Source: DATDPY01 sp964395765
GTDB lineage: Bacteria > Bacteroidota > Bacteroidia > Cytophagales > Cyclobacteriaceae
DNA length: 13,903 bases
Assembly: GCA_964395765.1 (NCBI GenBank)
Contig: CAYNCU010000111.1
Span: 1 to 13,903, forward strand
Direction: 5' to 3'
Under the pieces are notes generated by a model. The model was not told where the DNA came from, ran no database searches, and was given only the letters and a program-made list of their open reading frames with translations. Shown piece after piece: positions 1 to 6,948 of this stretch. The translations under genes and the position numbers were made by a program. Each line of letters opens with the position of its first letter. Positions within the stretch are counted from its first letter, which is position 1.

Positions 1-77
1 TTTATGGGATACTGCATAAGGATTACGTAACCACTAAGAATGAACTTGCCTCACTGGGGTTGAAGATTGAAGATTGA
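1..77 (+). CDS. C-terminal tail of an upstream gene (partial)
   Basis: Reading from base 3, 24 codons stay open and end at TGA 75-77; the other two forward frames close within the first 30 bases. The residues (ending LASLGLKIED) look like ordinary protein, but the piece is too short to assign to a family. The last codons lie inside a 7-bp direct repeat that begins at 60, so the gene end and the repeat overlap. This may simply be a chance open frame; the call rests only on being the one open frame and on plausible composition. Confidence 0.35.
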   Translation, partial: YGILHKDYVTTKNELASLGLKIED

Positions 78-87
78 ATATTGAGGA
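60..87. repeat. Degenerate 7-bp tandem repeat (TTGAAGA, 4 units)
   Basis: Four adjacent heptamers: TTGAAGA, TTGAAGA, TTGAATA, TTGAGGA. Looser echoes (GATTG, GGATTGAAGATCG) continue to about 125. The third unit contains the stop codon of the upstream partial frame. Short A/T-rich direct repeats of this kind are common in Bacteroidota intergenic DNA; no function is implied. From 126 to 362 I see no gene, only A/T-rich DNA with a possible promoter box near 312. Confidence 0.7.
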
Positions 88-311
88 TCGGTGATAAAAG
101 ATTGTGGGAAGAGGATTGAAGATCGCCGGTATGTTCAATTGATATTCCACTGAAACCTGGAATGGGATTATCCGGCCGTTATAAGGTAAAGTAAAAAATT
201 TAAAACCTGTGTCCTCTGCACCTTCTTTGAGAGCTATCGTGAAATTTCGAAATTATTTTTCATAGGTTTAAAATTCAACTCATTAATTATCCGGGACTAA
301 GTTTTAATCCG

Positions 312-319
312 TAACTTTA
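312..319 (+). promoter_or_regulatory. Possible -7-type promoter box for the propeller lipoprotein
   Basis: TAACTTTA lies 43 bases before the lipoprotein start. It resembles the Bacteroidota housekeeping -7 element TAnnTTTG with the last base changed. The identical octamer occurs upstream of the Crp/Fnr gene. No convincing -33 TTTG is seen at the expected distance. Chance occurrence in A/T-rich DNA is possible. Confidence 0.3.
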
Positions 320-362
320 TCCTGATTTAATTCCGAACTAATCAATTCAATTACGCAAACCA

Positions 363-1460
363 ATGAAAGGAATTTATCCTCCCTTACTTTTACTCACGTT
401 TCTTTTTTTATCACATTGCAATAAAAATAACGATAACATTACGCCAAAAAACCAGGTTGATTTCGATATCCGGGAAAATTTTGCCGATACTTCCTTGCGT
501 ATCAACGATGTAATCCAGCTTTCCGACAGCAGTTTCATTATGACCGGAGGTGCTTCAATGAATGGAGGCACATTCCAGAACCTGATCATGAAATATGATA
601 AAAGCGGCAAAAAGGTCTGGATCAGTATTAAATCACAGAGTGATTCCCCGAAAGGATTCAGCCGGGTAATAGCGGTAAGTAACAGTAAATATTCCGCTTA
701 CCGCGACAAGGGATTCTCTTACGATCCGGCGCCCAGAATCGTGGATTACAATTCTAATGGAAACCTGATTTTTCAGAATTTTGTCAACACAAGCATTTCC
801 ATGTATGGGCTTGCCTATAAATCCGGAAATTATTTCCTGGCCGGAGAAAAAAATAATTATATGGCTTTCCAGGAACTGAAGCCCGACGGAACTTCCCAGT
901 GGATAAAATTTTATTTGTACGGTCCTGCCGCTCTTTCGATTTCCGCATTGAGCGACAGTAATTTTGTAGCAATTGCCGGCGGTAAATCAACCCAGACCGG
1001 TAACTACCTGATGAAAATAAATGAGAAAGGCGACACCTTATGGACTCTGCCCTACAAAGGATATGCTGTGAAAGTACTGGCCGATAACGATTTCCTTGCC
1101 ATCACAGGATCGGAACCGAATGTGAACTTCATTATGTTCGATAGCCAGGGAAATGAAAAATGGAAAATCGTAAATTCCGATGCCGCCACCACTTCCTTCG
1201 ACCAGGGATGTTCGGATATTCTTGATTTCAATTCACAGTATTATATATTTTCCATCCTGAAAAATGACGGCACGCTTTATCTCTACGAATGTGATAATTC
1301 GGGAAACCTGAAGAACACCATCCAGGTGACAGGTATACAATCCAATACACAGGTTGCCCTCAATAAAACCTTCGATAACGGATTGATTGTCGTGAAATCA
1401 AATATCTCATCTTCTTCAAAGACGTTTGAAATAATAAAATATTCGCAAGTTACCCCGTAG
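363..1460 (+). CDS. Seven-bladed beta-propeller lipoprotein
   Basis: The 365-residue protein starts with a short hydrophobic signal (residues 5-17) ending in a lipobox-like LSHC with Cys19, so it is probably an exported lipoprotein. The mature part has about seven divergent repeats, roughly at residues 53-88, 104-140, 150-183, 194-230, 238-270, 284-320 and 332-361. Each follows the pattern aspartate/serine-rich turn, hydrophobic strand, glycine, then Y/F-x-x-K/F-D-x-x-G-x-x-x-W. This is the usual look of a PQQ/WD-like propeller in Bacteroidota surface lipoproteins. No catalytic residues can be named. The start is fixed by the signal peptide; no clear Shine-Dalgarno is visible. It is convergent with the Qmo-like operon and probably unrelated to it. 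Specific binding partner or ligand: unknown. Confidence 0.8.
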   Translation: MKGIYPPLLLLTFLFLSHCNKNNDNITPKNQVDFDIRENFADTSLRINDVIQLSDSSFIMTGGASMNGGTFQNLIMKYDKSGKKVWISIKSQSDSPKGFSRVIAVSNSKYSAYRDKGFSYDPAPRIVDYNSNGNLIFQNFVNTSISMYGLAYKSGNYFLAGEKNNYMAFQELKPDGTSQWIKFYLYGPAALSISALSDSNFVAIAGGKSTQTGNYLMKINEKGDTLWTLPYKGYAVKVLADNDFLAITGSEPNVNFIMFDSQGNEKWKIVNSDAATTSFDQGCSDILDFNSQYYIFSILKNDGTLYLYECDNSGNLKNTIQVTGIQSNTQVALNKTFDNGLIVVKSNISSSSKTFEIIKYSQVTP

Positions 1461-1539
1461 ATTCGGGATAATAAAAATCAAATTAAAAATTTAAAAATTC
1501 GTTGAAGCGCTGCGATTCTCCATGAAACATCGGGCAAGC

Positions 1540-2673
1540 TCAATTTTTTTCTAAATAATAAAAAAACAAAGCCACCGGCCGGTATGCCACGTGAGCAAAT
1601 TTCGAAAAGGCAAAAAGTAATACCAGTTCCATGGACACAATGATATGAACCAGGAATATCCCCTGGCTCACCAGGTCATTCAAATTAAATGTGACAGAAA
1701 CTTCCAGCCAGAACCCTGTAAAGCCGGCTACCCAGATCAGGTCGATAAACAGCCAGTCTGAAAATGTTGTATCTTTAAAAAATTTTGTGACTTTTTTCAA
1801 ACGATAAAAGACCGAGAGGGTCGAGCCGTACATCATCATTAGTCCCGACAGCGTTCCCAATAACCGGGTAGGCCACCATATACTGATGTCCGGGTTCTTA
1901 AATATGAAATCAAGCACGGTAGCCAAAAGCAGTCCCATAAATCCCCACATGATACAATAATGAATAAACCATGGTTTGAGATAATAGGGCTTCTTACTCC
2001 AGGTGGAATCTTCCTCCGAATCACATTGCCTGTGACGGCTCATGTTATGCAGCTCGTAATATAAACCGCGGGCCGCTTTCAGTACCGAATGACTTCCGGC
2101 ATTTGCTTTATTTTTACCGGAATTACTTACGTGTAATGCCATGTTGATTATTCCTGCCGCCATACTTATACCCGTAATAATAAAGATCACAATTCCTGCC
2201 GTGTGTATTACCTCGTAAGGGATATAGGTAAACAACCACCTTGATAAATTATGTTCGGGTTTTAAGGTCAGCATGAAAAAGCCGAGCATAACGGATAAAA
2301 GGCTAATAAATAAAACCGTAAATAATTTACTTTTAAAAAGATTTCTTGATATTCCGGTAACATCATATTGGCCGATGGCAAACCTGCGTAAAGCCGACAT
2401 GTAGGCTCCCGGATCGGCTTGCCGCGGGCAGGATTCTGAACAATCGCCGCAACCATAACACATCCACAATTCCCGGCTTTTCAGGATGTTTTTTTTCAGG
2501 CCCAGTAAACCGTCCCTGATAAACATCCTGGGAAAGTTTACCGATTCTTCAGTCAGGTTACATATGGCTGTACAATTTCCGCAGTTATAACACTTCTGGA
2601 AATTATCAGCCCCGTACTTTATTAATTCTCGGCTGAAATCAGGGTCAATCTTCGTTATCATCGGGTCCTGCAT
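1540..2673 (-). CDS. qmoC: QmoC-type Fe-S/cytochrome b menaquinone-interacting subunit
   Basis: At 377 residues it matches the usual QmoC size and layout. A soluble HdrC-like ferredoxin part carries two [4Fe-4S] motifs (Cys28/31/34/38 and Cys72/75/78/82). An HdrE-like membrane part follows, with about five or six helices near 113-138, 152-182, 236-257, 268-290, 302-326 and 335-358. Histidines 157, 181, 238, 343 and 361 in or near helices are candidate haem b ligands. Known QmoC proteins anchor the complex and exchange electrons with menaquinone. It is the last gene of the operon and overlaps the end of the winged-helix gene. Met5 (codon 2661-2659) is an alternative start, since AGGA sits just before it. 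It lacks any CCG domain, so it is not itself a heterodisulfide reductase catalytic subunit. Confidence 0.85.
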   Translation of the reverse strand: MQDPMITKIDPDFSRELIKYGADNFQKCYNCGNCTAICNLTEESVNFPRMFIRDGLLGLKKNILKSRELWMCYGCGDCSESCPRQADPGAYMSALRRFAIGQYDVTGISRNLFKSKLFTVLFISLLSVMLGFFMLTLKPEHNLSRWLFTYIPYEVIHTAGIVIFIITGISMAAGIINMALHVSNSGKNKANAGSHSVLKAARGLYYELHNMSRHRQCDSEEDSTWSKKPYYLKPWFIHYCIMWGFMGLLLATVLDFIFKNPDISIWWPTRLLGTLSGLMMMYGSTLSVFYRLKKVTKFFKDTTFSDWLFIDLIWVAGFTGFWLEVSVTFNLNDLVSQGIFLVHIIVSMELVLLFAFSKFAHVAYRPVALFFYYLEKN

Positions 2674-2947
2674 TTTTTAAACGGTATAAAAAATATTCAT
2701 CATTATCATCGATCCCTTCCACCTCAATGGAACCGTACTTTCTGCAGGTCATCAGGTGGTATGTCACCACGTTGAGGGGCAAACCGGTATCCCCTGCGAT
2801 TTGGGGAATGGACTTAGCTTCGGATTCCAGGGATTTGTGGATCCGCCTCCTATACTCTTTGAACGTTTTAGAACCTTCCCGGGCCAGATCATTTATTCCC
2901 CGTGTCTTTTTCGCTTCCACAAACGTTCTTCCTTTTTTATCAGCCAT
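2645..2947 (-). CDS. Small winged-helix DNA-binding protein inside the Qmo-like operon
   Basis: A 100-residue protein with a basic N-terminal third and a helix-turn-helix at about residues 47-70 (IPQIAGDTGLPLNVVTYHL). A likely wing runs from about 72 to 90 (GSIEVEGI...DEYFLYRL), followed by an acidic tail. The fold resembles small MarR/ArsR-type winged-helix domains. There is one cysteine (Cys68) and no metal- or inducer-binding cluster of residues. It starts 14 bases after the end of the HdrA-type gene and its end overlaps the qmoC start by 29 bases, so it is translated as part of the operon. Likely role: local regulator of the operon or a docking/assembly factor of the complex; the sequence does not decide between these. 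Confidence 0.75.
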   Translation of the reverse strand: MADKKGRTFVEAKKTRGINDLAREGSKTFKEYRRRIHKSLESEAKSIPQIAGDTGLPLNVVTYHLMTCRKYGSIEVEGIDDNDEYFLYRLKNAGPDDNED

Positions 2948-2961
2948 ACGGTAATAATATT

Positions 2962-4896
2962 TTAATCAACCAGTGCTTCAATCATGGATTCAATTTCAAC
3001 ATCCGAATAACCTACGAGGTCGATTGCATTGGGTTCGCAAACCGGCAGGCACATTCCGCAACCCTTGCATACAGCGGTATTCACGGAAGCAATATATTTA
3101 CCCTCCAGCATTATTTTTTCCACGGCATTAAAAGGACAAGCGTCTTTGCAATTCCCGCACCATTCACATTTTGACTGATTTATCCTAGCTTGTGTCGGCT
3201 CAATGCTTAGCTTCCGTTTCCCGAGGAGTGAAAATATTTTTGAAGCGGCCGCAAGAGACGATTTCACACTTTCTGTAATTGTCTTCGGACCCTGGCAACA
3301 CCCGGCAATGTAAATTCCGTCCAATACCGTTTCAACAGGTCTTAACTTCGGATGAACTTCATTGTAAAATTTATCCCTGCCGACAGGAACTTTCAGGATA
3401 TCTGCAACCCGGGTGTTCTCAGCCGGGATCATCCCTGTAACGAGAACGACAAGGTCAGCTTCCAATTCAAGCTCCTGCCCTGCCGTTAATAAATCATTAA
3501 CCTTTACTATGGTATTATCCTTTCCATTCCTGATCACGGTTACGGGATTATCTTCATTGAACTGGAGGTAAACATCCCCACCGGCACATGATTGCTGGTA
3601 CATCGGTTCATGCTTCCCATAGGTCCGTATTCCGCGGTTGAAATGGAAATTATTTACTTCCGGGAATTTTTCTTTGACCAGCAGTGCAGAGTGAATGGCG
3701 GAGGAACAGCAGAATCTGGAACAATACTTGTTATCTCCCTCTTCCTGGCGGCTGCCTACGCAATAGATATAGGCAATATTTTTGATACTCTTCCCGTTAA
3801 ATTGGAGTTTATCTCCCGATAATTCCGCCAGTTCTTTAAATTGCGGAAGGGTAATCACGTTTTCTATTTCTCCATAACCGTATTCACCGGTTCCGGGGCT
3901 ATAATGATCGAAACCGGTACACAACAATATTGAGCCGCATTGAATATTAATTTCTTCTGTGCTGGAATTTAAATCAATGCCATCGAAAATCTTTGCACAA
4001 TCATGGCATTCGACTTTACAGTTTTCCCGGTCGATGGCAGGAAGGGATGGCCGTGCATTATCCCCATTCCTGTAAAATGCTTTTCTGGATGATAATCCGG
4101 AAGAAAATTCATCCTTTATTTCAGATGGGCATATTTCAACTAATCTCTGAAAAGTCTTTTTTTCCATCGGTTTGTTCACGTACCTCGGTGTTATCCTGAT
4201 GGTCAAGGAATAATCACCGATACTCCCGGCCTTGGAAATTATTTCGGCGCCGGTAAAAAGCTGTATCTTATCTCTCTTTTTAACCTCCTCATATAACCTT
4301 GCTGTGATTTCATGCCCGATATCAGCACCCATAAATAACTTGTCCCATTGTGCCACATGCCCGCCGGTAAAGTGTTTCTTTTCTATCAGGTAAACATACA
4401 TTCCCATATCTGCCAGCTCAATTGCCGACCGCATACCGGCTACTCCGGCGCCAATAATCAGTACTGAATCCCTGGCGGCTATTTCAACAGGGGTCAGCGG
4501 CTCAGCCCGTTTAACTCTGGCAATCCCGGCGCTGATCAATCGTATTGCCTTGGCAGTCGCATCCCCGGGTTTATCGCCATGTGCCCAGGATCCCTGTTCC
4601 CGGATATTTACCTGTACATACTGGTGATAATTAAGACCGGCCCTTTCAGCAACTGAACGAAAGGTGAATAAATGCAATTTAGGTGAGCAGGAAGCAATGA
4701 CCAGGCCATCGAGTTGATTATCTATAATGTCTGCAATGATCTGCTTCTGGGAGGAATCGGCGCAGGCAAACATGAGGGTTTCCGTTTTTATTACCCCAGG
4801 AATGGCTGCTACAGTTTCTTTGACTTTCTGCACATCCACCACATCCGAAATGTTTGATCCGCAATGACAGATATATACGCCTATTCTGTTATTCAT
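2962..4896 (-). CDS. hdrA: HdrA-type flavin/iron-sulfur electron-transfer protein (QmoB-like role)
   Basis: The 644-residue protein has the HdrA plan. The N-terminal domain starts RIGVYICHCG and carries Cys10, Cys12, Cys45 and Cys70. A FAD-binding Rossmann site GAGVAG lies at 149-154, with a CSRFCC motif near 392-397. Two C-terminal ferredoxin motifs follow (Cys577/580/583/587 and Cys610/613/616/620). It lacks two features expected in canonical HdrA: the LDCAAC motif after the FAD site, and the Cys of NIREQCSW, which is Gly102 here. An extra cysteine group (256, 293, 297, 300) lies mid-protein. The gene overlaps the preceding flavoprotein gene by ATGA, so translation is probably coupled. Together with the separate MvhD-like protein it would correspond to QmoB, in which these parts are fused. 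Cytoplasmic, bound to QmoC by inference. Confidence 0.85.
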   Translation of the reverse strand: MNNRIGVYICHCGSNISDVVDVQKVKETVAAIPGVIKTETLMFACADSSQKQIIADIIDNQLDGLVIASCSPKLHLFTFRSVAERAGLNYHQYVQVNIREQGSWAHGDKPGDATAKAIRLISAGIARVKRAEPLTPVEIAARDSVLIIGAGVAGMRSAIELADMGMYVYLIEKKHFTGGHVAQWDKLFMGADIGHEITARLYEEVKKRDKIQLFTGAEIISKAGSIGDYSLTIRITPRYVNKPMEKKTFQRLVEICPSEIKDEFSSGLSSRKAFYRNGDNARPSLPAIDRENCKVECHDCAKIFDGIDLNSSTEEINIQCGSILLCTGFDHYSPGTGEYGYGEIENVITLPQFKELAELSGDKLQFNGKSIKNIAYIYCVGSRQEEGDNKYCSRFCCSSAIHSALLVKEKFPEVNNFHFNRGIRTYGKHEPMYQQSCAGGDVYLQFNEDNPVTVIRNGKDNTIVKVNDLLTAGQELELEADLVVLVTGMIPAENTRVADILKVPVGRDKFYNEVHPKLRPVETVLDGIYIAGCCQGPKTITESVKSSLAAASKIFSLLGKRKLSIEPTQARINQSKCEWCGNCKDACPFNAVEKIMLEGKYIASVNTAVCKGCGMCLPVCEPNAIDLVGYSDVEIESMIEALVD

Positions 4897-6197
4897 GGCA
4901 TTTGTTTTATATAACAGGCCGCTTCCGCAGAAGCTGAACCGGCTGATAAAATGGAATCAGGAATATCCATGGGCCCGGAAGCGGAACCTGCCACGAATAC
5001 TCCGGTTAAATTGGTTTTCGCGGGATTGATGAGCTCGTCAACCTGCTTTACGTAATCATAATGATCAAGTTCAATGGCTTCACCATTACTGAAGATCTTT
5101 CTAATATCTCTGTTGGGCTGGATCCCCACGGATAATACTACCAGGTCATGTTCGGCTTCTTTTACCCTGCCGGATTCAATATCTTCATATCGCAATACCA
5201 GGTTCCCGTTTTCCTTATCCTTTATGCGGGCCACTTTCCCTTTAATAAAATTCACTCCCATATTTTTAGCCTGCTGGTAGAATTCATTAAATCCTTTTCC
5301 GAAGGCACGGATATGCAGGTAATAAATGGTAACATCGGCCATGGGAAGGGCACCCAGGAGTAATTGTGCCTGTTTGATCGAATACATGCAACATACCTGA
5401 GAGCATAACGGGTTACCTACCGTTTCATCTCTTGACCCGGTGCAAAGCACATAAGCAATATTATCAGGCATCTTCCCGTCAAGGGGCCTTAAAACCGTGT
5501 TGAACGGCCGGGTGGGAACCAGCTGTCTTTCCATTTGCATGGAGGTGAGGACATTTTTAAACCTGCCGAAGCCATACCTGGGAATTTTTTCGGGTTCAAA
5601 TAATTTAAAACCGGTGGCAATGATCACCGATGTGACATTCAGTGTGATTTCCTGCGGTTGTTGCATCAGGTCAATGGCGTCCGCAGGGCAGACTTTTTCG
5701 CAAAAGCCGCAAAATATGCAATTATCAATATCCACAGCGGCTATCCTCGGATTGGCGATACTAAAGGGAACATAAATTGCTTTTCTGCCAACCAGGTTAT
5801 ATTGATACTGATCCTCAACCACTACAGGGCATTTATTCTCACAATCCTGGCATCCGGTACAGGCTTCCTCATCAACATATCGCGGATGCTTAACGATCAC
5901 GATTTCGAATGAATTATCGGGAAGCCGCCTGATATTTTTTACCTCGCTATTCGTGAGCACGGAAATATTGGGATGCCTTGCCGTTTCCGAAACCTTGGGA
6001 GTCGTAATACAGGCTGCACAATCAAGGGTAGGAAATACCTTGCTTAAATGAATCATTTTCCCACCCAGTGAAAGATCTTTTTCCACCAGTATAACTTTGA
6101 ATCCCTGGTTCGCCAGGTTAAGCGAAGATTCCTGGCCGGCAATACCACCGCCCACTACCAGTACATCATTCTTATCCGGTATTTTTCTTAAATCCAT
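4893..6197 (-). CDS. qmoA: QmoA/HdrA-type flavoprotein with two ferredoxin motifs
   Basis: A 434-residue HdrA-like flavoprotein without the HdrA N-terminal domain, close to QmoA in size. The FAD site GGGIAG is at 16-21. The HdrA signature LDCAAC (Cys60, Cys63) is present. Two [4Fe-4S] motifs follow: Cys113/116/119/123 and Cys160/163/166/170. A CSQVCC motif near 265-270 and a C-terminal flavin-domain GSASGPMD stretch complete the fold. In Qmo and Hdr complexes such subunits pass electrons between a soluble donor or acceptor and the Fe-S chain. An AAGAAAGT stretch just before the ATG may serve as ribosome-binding site. A 41-base gap holding a GC-rich hairpin separates it from the upstream mvhD-like gene; its end overlaps the next gene by four bases. 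It could be called HdrA2 instead; size and a QmoC neighbour favour QmoA. Confidence 0.85.
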   Translation of the reverse strand: MDLRKIPDKNDVLVVGGGIAGQESSLNLANQGFKVILVEKDLSLGGKMIHLSKVFPTLDCAACITTPKVSETARHPNISVLTNSEVKNIRRLPDNSFEIVIVKHPRYVDEEACTGCQDCENKCPVVVEDQYQYNLVGRKAIYVPFSIANPRIAAVDIDNCIFCGFCEKVCPADAIDLMQQPQEITLNVTSVIIATGFKLFEPEKIPRYGFGRFKNVLTSMQMERQLVPTRPFNTVLRPLDGKMPDNIAYVLCTGSRDETVGNPLCSQVCCMYSIKQAQLLLGALPMADVTIYYLHIRAFGKGFNEFYQQAKNMGVNFIKGKVARIKDKENGNLVLRYEDIESGRVKEAEHDLVVLSVGIQPNRDIRKIFSNGEAIELDHYDYVKQVDELINPAKTNLTGVFVAGSASGPMDIPDSILSAGSASAEAACYIKQMP

Positions 6198-6228
6198 ACT
6201 TTCTTAATTTAAAGGAAAGAAAGTGGGC

Positions 6229-6246
6229 CGCCCTGAGACTAGGGCG
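6229..6246 (-). terminator. GC-rich hairpin at the end of the mvhD-like gene, inside the operon
   Basis: On the minus strand CGCCCT and AGGGCG form a 6-bp stem with a 6-base loop. The TAG stop (6241-6239) begins at the stem edge. A pyrimidine-rich stretch (CTTTCTTTCC) follows after about seven bases, but there is no clean U-run. It sits at the largest gap in the operon, so it could be a leaky terminator or processing site rather than a full stop. Confidence 0.35.
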
Positions 6247-6673
6247 CCACACTCTCTTTTGCCATTAATGGAATTGACCCGCTTCTCAGGCCATCCGTAA
6301 AAGCATTCATCTGCTTCACGAACGGCTCCGCACAAACCGAGCAAATAGCAGCCATTTTAAGACGGGCAGGATTCATCCCCTTTTGTTTCATCTGTTCATG
6401 CGTACATTTTATTATCGCCGCAGTCTTTTCCGTACACGACTCTCCGTAGGAGCAGTCTGTACCGTCAGCAGCGATGAAAACACCATCGAATCCTTTTTCA
6501 AAGGCATGCATGATCCACCTGGGTTTTATGGCACTGGAACAGGGCACAATGATGGAATAAATCTTCGGAGGATAATGCAATTTGAGCAAGCCTGCAAGGT
6601 CTATAGCAGGGTCCGATATTTTCTCCGTGGAAAATACCAGGATCCTCGGCTGCCGTAATTCCTGTTCAGTCAT
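6239..6673 (-). CDS. mvhD: Stand-alone MvhD-like protein with altered cysteines
   Basis: The 144 residues follow the MvhD/FrhD [2Fe-2S] domain: PRILVFS near 9-15, DLAGLLKLHYPP (25-36), VPCSS with Cys45, HAFEKGFDGVFI (56-67), and TDCSYGESC with Cys74 and Cys80. In methanogens MvhD links hydrogenase to HdrA; in sulfate reducers the same domain is fused to the C terminus of QmoB. Here it is a separate small protein next to the two HdrA-like flavoproteins. The usual N-terminal CxxC is replaced by STEKIS, and the usual GCH cysteine by AAD. A new CxxC (Cys111, Cys114) and Cys90 lie in the C-terminal half. Cluster binding may therefore be lost or rebuilt. It starts 6 bases after the tusA stop codon and is surely cotranscribed with it. 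Confidence 0.75.
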   Translation of the reverse strand: MTEQELRQPRILVFSTEKISDPAIDLAGLLKLHYPPKIYSIIVPCSSAIKPRWIMHAFEKGFDGVFIAADGTDCSYGESCTEKTAAIIKCTHEQMKQKGMNPARLKMAAICSVCAEPFVKQMNAFTDGLRSGSIPLMAKESVAP

Positions 6674-6679
6674 TTATTT

Positions 6680-6931
6680 TTAACCTTTTTTCATGAAGAT
6701 CCTGAAATACCCCGATTCATCTAGTGTGCCAAGGTATTCATGACCTTTCTTTTCAGCCCATTTCGGTACATCCCTTTTCGTCCCTTCATCGGAAGAAAGA
6801 ATTTCCATAACCTGGCCGGTCTGGATTTCTCCGATGGCTTTTTTTGCGGCGAGCAAAGGGCCCGGGCAGGCAGTGCCGCGTGCGTCCACTACCTTATCAA
6901 TTTTTATATCACTTAAATTTTCAATTATCAT
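6680..6931 (-). CDS. tusA: TusA-type sulfur carrier protein
   Basis: An 83-residue protein with the TusA/SirA fold signature: VDARGTACPGPLLAAKKAI, where Cys22 of the CPGP motif is the persulfide-carrying residue. The second half (QVMEILSSDEGTKRDVPKWAEKKGHE) matches the family's beta-strand and helix. TusA proteins pass sulfane sulfur between enzymes in tRNA thiolation and in sulfur oxidation. When a tusA gene sits beside dsrE and Hdr-like genes, the family is generally tied to dissimilatory sulfur metabolism rather than tRNA modification. It lies 17 bases after the end of dsrE and 6 bases before the MvhD-like gene. Cytoplasmic. I infer that it delivers or accepts sulfur for the Qmo-like complex. 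Confidence 0.9.
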   Translation of the reverse strand: MIIENLSDIKIDKVVDARGTACPGPLLAAKKAIGEIQTGQVMEILSSDEGTKRDVPKWAEKKGHEYLGTLDESGYFRIFMKKG

Positions 6932-6948
6932 AATATTATTATTTAAGG

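Noticed and set aside
1461..1539. Bidirectional terminator between the convergent propeller and qmoC genes
   Set aside because: Only A/T-rich sequence is present; no stem with GC content followed by a T-run could be found on either strand.
3592..5912. Several plus-strand open frames inside the flavoprotein genes
   Set aside because: They are antisense to well-supported HdrA-like coding sequence and show no family resemblance.
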